Shown piece after piece: positions 33,358-36,791 of a stretch of 36,791 bases of DNA. A model generated the notes under the pieces. The model had not been told where the DNA came from. It did not search any database and was given only the letters and a program-made list of their open reading frames with translations. The number at the start of each line of letters is the position of its first letter. The stretch's first letter is position 1. The position numbers and the translations under genes are program-made. This DNA is from an uncultured Succinatimonas sp. GTDB lineage: Bacteria; Pseudomonadota; Gammaproteobacteria; Enterobacterales; Succinivibrionaceae. The stretch spans positions 1 through 36,791 of the forward strand of contig USBR01000007.1 of assembly GCA_900552905.1 (NCBI GenBank), read 5' to 3'.

Positions 33358-35466
33358 ATGGCACGTGAAACACCTATTAAGTTTTACCGTAACATCGGTA
33401 TCAGTGCTCACATTGATGCTGGTAAAACCACTACTACTGAACGTATTCTTTTCTATACCGGTAAGTCTCACAAGATTGGTGAGGTTCATGACGGTGCTGC
33501 TACCATGGACTGGATGGTCCAAGAGCAGGAGCGCGGTATTACTATTACCTCCGCTGCTACCACCTGCTTCTGGCACGGTATGAACAATCAGTGGAAGCAA
33601 CCGTACCGCTTCAACATCATCGACACCCCGGGCCACGTTGACTTCACTATCGAAGTTGAGCGTTCCATGCGTGTTCTCGATGGTGCTGTAATGGTTTACT
33701 GCGCCGTTGGTGGTGTACAGCCGCAGTCTGAGACCGTATGGCGTCAGGCTAACAAGTACCACGTTCCGCGTATCGCTTTCGTAAACAAGATGGACCGTAC
33801 TGGTGCTAACTTCTTACGTGTTGTTGATCAGATCAAGACTCGTTTAAAGGGCAACCCGGTTCCGTTAATGCTCCCGATCGGTAAAGAAGATACCTTCGAG
33901 GGTGTAGTTGATCTTGTTAAGCGCAAGGCTATTGACTGGGACGATGCTACTCAGGGTATTAAGTTCGAGTATGTCGACGTTCCTGAGGATATGGTCGAGT
34001 TAGTTGACGAGTGGCGCGCTAAGTTAGTTGAGGCTGCTGCCGAGGCTAATGATGAGTTAATGGATAAATTCTTCGGCGGTGAAGAGCTGACTGAGGAAGA
34101 GATCATGGCTGGTATCCGTGAGCGTACCCTACGCGGCGAAATCATCCCGATGTGCTGCGGTTCTGCCTTCAAGAACAAGGGTGTTCAGGCCATGTTGGAC
34201 GCTGTTGTAAATTACTTACCTTCTCCTGTCGACATTCCTGATGTTGAGGGTAAGGATTTAGATGGTAACCCGGTTACCCGTCCTTCTGATGACAAGGCTC
34301 CGTTCTCCGCTTTAGCCTTCAAGCTTGCTAACGATCCGTTCGTTGGTAACCTGACCTTCTTACGTTGCTACTCTGGTAAGGTTAGCTCCGGTGACACCGT
34401 TATGAACTCTGACAAGCAAAAGCGCGAGCGCTTTGGCCGTTTAGTTCAGATGCACGCTAACCACCGTAACGAGGTTAAAGAGGTTTTAGCTGGTGATATC
34501 GTTGCCGCTATCGGCTTAAAGGAAACCACCACTGGTGATACCTTATGCGATCCGGCTGCCCCGATCCGCTTAGAGGCCATGGAGTTCCCGGAGCCGGTTA
34601 TTTCCGTCGCCGTAGAGCCTAAGACCAAGGCCGACCAGGAGAAGATGAGCTTAGCCTTAAACCGTTTAGCTCAGGAAGATCCTTCTTTCCGCGTTCGTAC
34701 CGATGAAGAGTCCGGCCAGACCATTATTTCTGGTATGGGTGAGTTACACTTAGACGTTATCGTTGACCGTATGCGCCGTGAGTTCAACGTTGATTGCAAC
34801 GTTGGTAAGCCTCAGGTAGCCTACCGTGAAACCATCAAGGGCAAGGTCGAGCAGGAAGGCAAGTTTGTTCGTCAGTCCGGTGGTCGTGGTCAGTATGGTC
34901 ACTGCTGGCTCCGTATCGAGCCTTTAGAGCAGGGCAAGGGCTACGAGTTCGTCAATGAGGTTGTTGGTGGTGTTGTTCCTAAGGAGTACATCCCGGCTAT
35001 CGATAAGGGCGTACAGGAGCAGATCGCTAACGGCGTTATCGCCGGTTACCCGGTTGTTGACGTCAAGGTTACCGTTTATGACGGTTCCTACCACGAGGTT
35101 GACTCCTCCGAAATGGCTTTCAAGATCGCAGCTTCCATGGCCTTCAAGGATGGCTTCAAGAAGGCTCAGCCGGTCTTATTAGAGCCGTTAATGAAGGTTG
35201 AGGTTGATACTCCTGAGGAGTACATGGGTGACGTTATCGGTGACCTGAACCGTCGTCGTGCTCTCGTTGAGGGTATGGAAGATGGTCCTATGGGCAAGAT
35301 CGTCCACGCTATGGTTCCTCTCGGTGAGATGTTCGGTTATGCTACCGACTTACGTTCTCAGACCCAGGGTCGTGCTTCCTATGTAATGGAGTTCGGTCAC
35401 TACGCTGAGGCCCCGAGAAACATCGCTGAGGCTGTTATTGCCGAGCGTCAGACCAAATCTGAATAA
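33358..35466 (+). CDS. fusA: Elongation factor G
   Basis: 702 residues (E. coli 704). The GTPase drives tRNA and mRNA translocation and, with RRF, ribosome recycling. G1 [16 protein letters not shown]2 region [13 protein letters not shown]3 DTPGHVDF and G4 [10 protein letters not shown] are intact; domain IV has [16 protein letters not shown] and the C-terminus has [16 protein letters not shown] lies 10-13 bases before the ATG. The usual str operon position between rpsG and tuf. Confidence 0.99.
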   Translation: MARETPIKFYRNIGISAHIDAGKTTTTERILFYTGKSHKIGEVHDGAATMDWMVQEQERGITITSAATTCFWHGMNNQWKQPYRFNIIDTPGHVDFTIEVERSMRVLDGAVMVYCAVGGVQPQSETVWRQANKYHVPRIAFVNKMDRTGANFLRVVDQIKTRLKGNPVPLMLPIGKEDTFEGVVDLVKRKAIDWDDATQGIKFEYVDVPEDMVELVDEWRAKLVEAAAEANDELMDKFFGGEELTEEEIMAGIRERTLRGEIIPMCCGSAFKNKGVQAMLDAVVNYLPSPVDIPDVEGKDLDGNPVTRPSDDKAPFSALAFKLANDPFVGNLTFLRCYSGKVSSGDTVMNSDKQKRERFGRLVQMHANHRNEVKEVLAGDIVAAIGLKETTTGDTLCDPAAPIRLEAMEFPEPVISVAVEPKTKADQEKMSLALNRLAQEDPSFRVRTDEESGQTIISGMGELHLDVIVDRMRREFNVDCNVGKPQVAYRETIKGKVEQEGKFVRQSGGRGQYGHCWLRIEPLEQGKGYEFVNEVVGGVVPKEYIPAIDKGVQEQIANGVIAGYPVVDVKVTVYDGSYHEVDSSEMAFKIAASMAFKDGFKKAQPVLLEPLMKVEVDTPEEYMGDVIGDLNRRRALVEGMEDGPMGKIVHAMVPLGEMFGYATDLRSQTQGRASYVMEFGHYAEAPRNIAEAVIAERQTKSE

Positions 35467-35483
35467 TCATCTTTAAACCATCT

Positions 35484-35503
35484 GGGTGTGGGAGACCACA
35501 CCC
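35484..35503 (+). promoter_or_regulatory. fusA-tuf intercistronic hairpin
   Basis: GGGTGTGG (35484-35491) and CCACACCC (35496-35503) around a GAGA (GNRA-type) tetraloop. No T tail follows. It ends 20 bases before the tuf ATG and could adjust the stability or translation of the tuf part of the mRNA. Confidence 0.65.
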
Positions 35504-35523
35504 TCTACTTTAGGAATAGAAAA

Positions 35524-36708
35524 ATGGCAAAAGAAAAGTTTGTCCGTGACAGAGTTCACGTAAACGTTGGCACCATCGGTCACGTTGACCACGGTAAGAC
35601 CACCCTGACCGCTGCTATCACCACTGTTCTCGCTAAGACTTTCGGCGGTGCAGCCTTAAAGTTCGACCAGATCGATAACGCTCCGGAAGAGAAGGCTCGT
35701 GGTATTACCATTAACACCTCTCACGTAGAGTATGATACCGAGGCTCGTCACTATGCTCACGTTGACTGCCCGGGTCACGCTGACTATGTTAAGAACATGA
35801 TTACCGGTGCCGCTCAGATGGACGGCGCTATCCTCGTAGTAGCTGCTACCGACGGTCCTATGCCGCAGACCCGTGAGCACATCCTGTTAGCTCGTCAGGT
35901 TGGTGTTCCTTACATCATCGTCTTCTTAAACAAGTGCGATATGGTCGACGACGAGGAATTATTAGAGTTAGTTGAGATGGACGTTCGCGACCTCCTCAGC
36001 CAGTACCAGTTCCCGGGCGACGACACCCCGATCATCCGTGGTTCCGCTTTAGGTGCCTTAAACGGTGAAGAGAAGTGGGAAAAGGCTATCATTGAGTTAG
36101 CCCACACCTTAGACTCTTACATCCCTGATCCTAAGCGTGATATCGACGATCCGTTCTTACTCCCGATCGAAGACATCTTCTCCATCTCTGGTCGTGGTAC
36201 CGTAGTAACCGGCCGTGTTGAGCGTGGTATCGTTCACGTAGGTGACGAAGTTGAAATCGTTGGTATTCGTCCGACCGTTAAGACCGTTGTAACTGGCGTT
36301 GAGATGTTCCGCAAGTTATTAGACGAGGGTCGTGCAGGTGATAACGTAGGTATCTTATTACGTGGTACTAAGCGTGAGGACGTCGAGCGTGGTCAGGTAT
36401 TAGCCGCTCCTGGTTCTATTACTCCGCACACCAAGTTCACCGGTCAGGTATACGTATTAAGCAAGGATGAGGGTGGTCGTCACACTCCGTTCTTCAAGGG
36501 CTATCGTCCGCAGTTCTTCTTCCGTACTACCGATATTACCGGTACTATTGAGTTACAGGAAGGCGTCGAGATGGTAATGCCTGGTGATAACACCGACATG
36601 ACCGTAACCTTAATCCACCCGGTAGCTATGGCTAAGGGCGAGCGCTTCGCTATTCGTGAAGGCGGTCGTACCGTTGGCGCTGGCGTTGTCGGCGAGATCT
36701 TAGAATAA
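35524..36708 (+). CDS. tufA: Elongation factor Tu, copy 2 (tufA position)
   Basis: 394 residues from the ATG at 35524; the frame stays open for 12 codons upstream through the intercistronic hairpin, but MAKEKF is the family start and AGGA lies 9-12 bases before it. The protein is identical to copy 1 at 7554, with the same GTPase motifs. The genes differ only at codons 3, 15 and 387, all silent, whereas the flanks are unrelated, which indicates gene conversion between copies 28 kb apart. Last gene of the str operon. Confidence 0.99.
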   Translation: MAKEKFVRDRVHVNVGTIGHVDHGKTTLTAAITTVLAKTFGGAALKFDQIDNAPEEKARGITINTSHVEYDTEARHYAHVDCPGHADYVKNMITGAAQMDGAILVVAATDGPMPQTREHILLARQVGVPYIIVFLNKCDMVDDEELLELVEMDVRDLLSQYQFPGDDTPIIRGSALGALNGEEKWEKAIIELAHTLDSYIPDPKRDIDDPFLLPIEDIFSISGRGTVVTGRVERGIVHVGDEVEIVGIRPTVKTVVTGVEMFRKLLDEGRAGDNVGILLRGTKREDVERGQVLAAPGSITPHTKFTGQVYVLSKDEGGRHTPFFKGYRPQFFFRTTDITGTIELQEGVEMVMPGDNTDMTVTLIHPVAMAKGERFAIREGGRTVGAGVVGEILE

Positions 36709-36731
36709 GATTTAACTCTTATTTAAGGTTA

Positions 36732-36764
36732 AAAGAGGTCAGCTTCGGCTGGCCTCTTTACATT
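36732..36764 (+). terminator. str operon terminator
   Basis: A 12-pair stem, 36732-36743 with 36748-36759 (one T/G wobble), closed by a TTCG tetraloop, the very stable cUUCGg type. The A-rich start of the stem faces CTCTTTACATTT. It lies 23 bases after the tuf stop. Confidence 0.88.
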
Positions 36765-36791
36765 TGAGAGCTAAGATCATGTAACTTTACT

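Noticed and set aside
33178-33762. 194-codon reverse frame antisense to rpsG and fusA
   Set aside because: It overlaps two certain genes, follows their third-position codon bias, and has no recognisable product or ribosome binding site.
7554-36708. The 1185-base repeat as a mobile element or composite transposon
   Set aside because: The repeated unit is exactly the tuf gene, present twice in most gammaproteobacteria at these two positions; unrelated flanks and no terminal repeats argue for gene conversion only.

Overview
The window reads as the chromosome of a gammaproteobacterium. The order 5S rRNA - murB - birA - coaA (reversed) - tRNA-Tyr - tRNA-Gly - tuf - secE - nusG - rplKAJL - rpoBC is that of the Escherichia coli rrnB/rif region, and rpsL - rpsG - fusA - tuf (the str operon) follows downstream, as in gammaproteobacteria that never separated rif and str. 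TTA is the main Leu codon even in tuf, and an anaerobic glycerol-3-phosphate dehydrogenase (GlpABC) is encoded. Together these point to an anaerobic or facultative lineage outside the Enterobacterales; Succinivibrionaceae is my best guess, from memory rather than a search.

Layout. 1-180: 3' end of 5S rRNA and tRNA-Asp, the tail of an rRNA operon. 278-6715: a CinA-like gene (reverse), then metA, murA, murB and birA (forward), with coaA convergent and overlapping birA. 6716-7284: very A/T-rich spacer ending in a near-consensus promoter. 7285-10098: tRNA-Tyr, tRNA-Gly, tuf copy 1, secE, nusG. 10102-11991: an IS1634/IS4-type insertion sequence between the nusG terminator and the rplK promoter. 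12171-23827: rplKA, rplJL and rpoBC with leader and intercistronic RNA structures. 23840-25127: ridA and tusDCB. 25200-30688: glpC, glpB, glpA and a frameshifted glpT, all reverse. 31333-32091: a divergent DeoR-family regulator. 32308-36759: str operon ending in tuf copy 2 and a UUCG-loop terminator.

How the genes work together. Most of the window is the core information-processing block: RNA polymerase beta and beta', NusG, SecE, ribosomal proteins L11, L1, L10, L7/L12, S12 and S7, EF-G and two EF-Tu copies, with leaders of the kind through which L1, L10 and S7 limit their own synthesis. Two sets of genes have come in: the IS, and the glp block with its regulator, which sits between tusB and rpsL where enteric genomes have tusDCB directly next to rpsL. 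glpT would import glycerol-3-phosphate and GlpABC would oxidise it to dihydroxyacetone phosphate in anaerobic respiration; the divergent DeoR-type protein is the obvious candidate repressor.

Most notable points. RpoB carries a roughly 147-residue net insertion just before the conserved DIDHLGNRR segment. glpT is broken by one missing base. The IS transposase lacks its expected first catalytic Asp. The two tuf genes differ at only three silent positions over 1185 bp. The glpT-regulator spacer contains helically phased repeats. Several terminators sit in unusual places: the coaA terminator inside birA, one between glpT and glpA, and one touching the ridA ribosome binding site. I found no CRISPR array, defence island, phage or wholly new multi-gene system.
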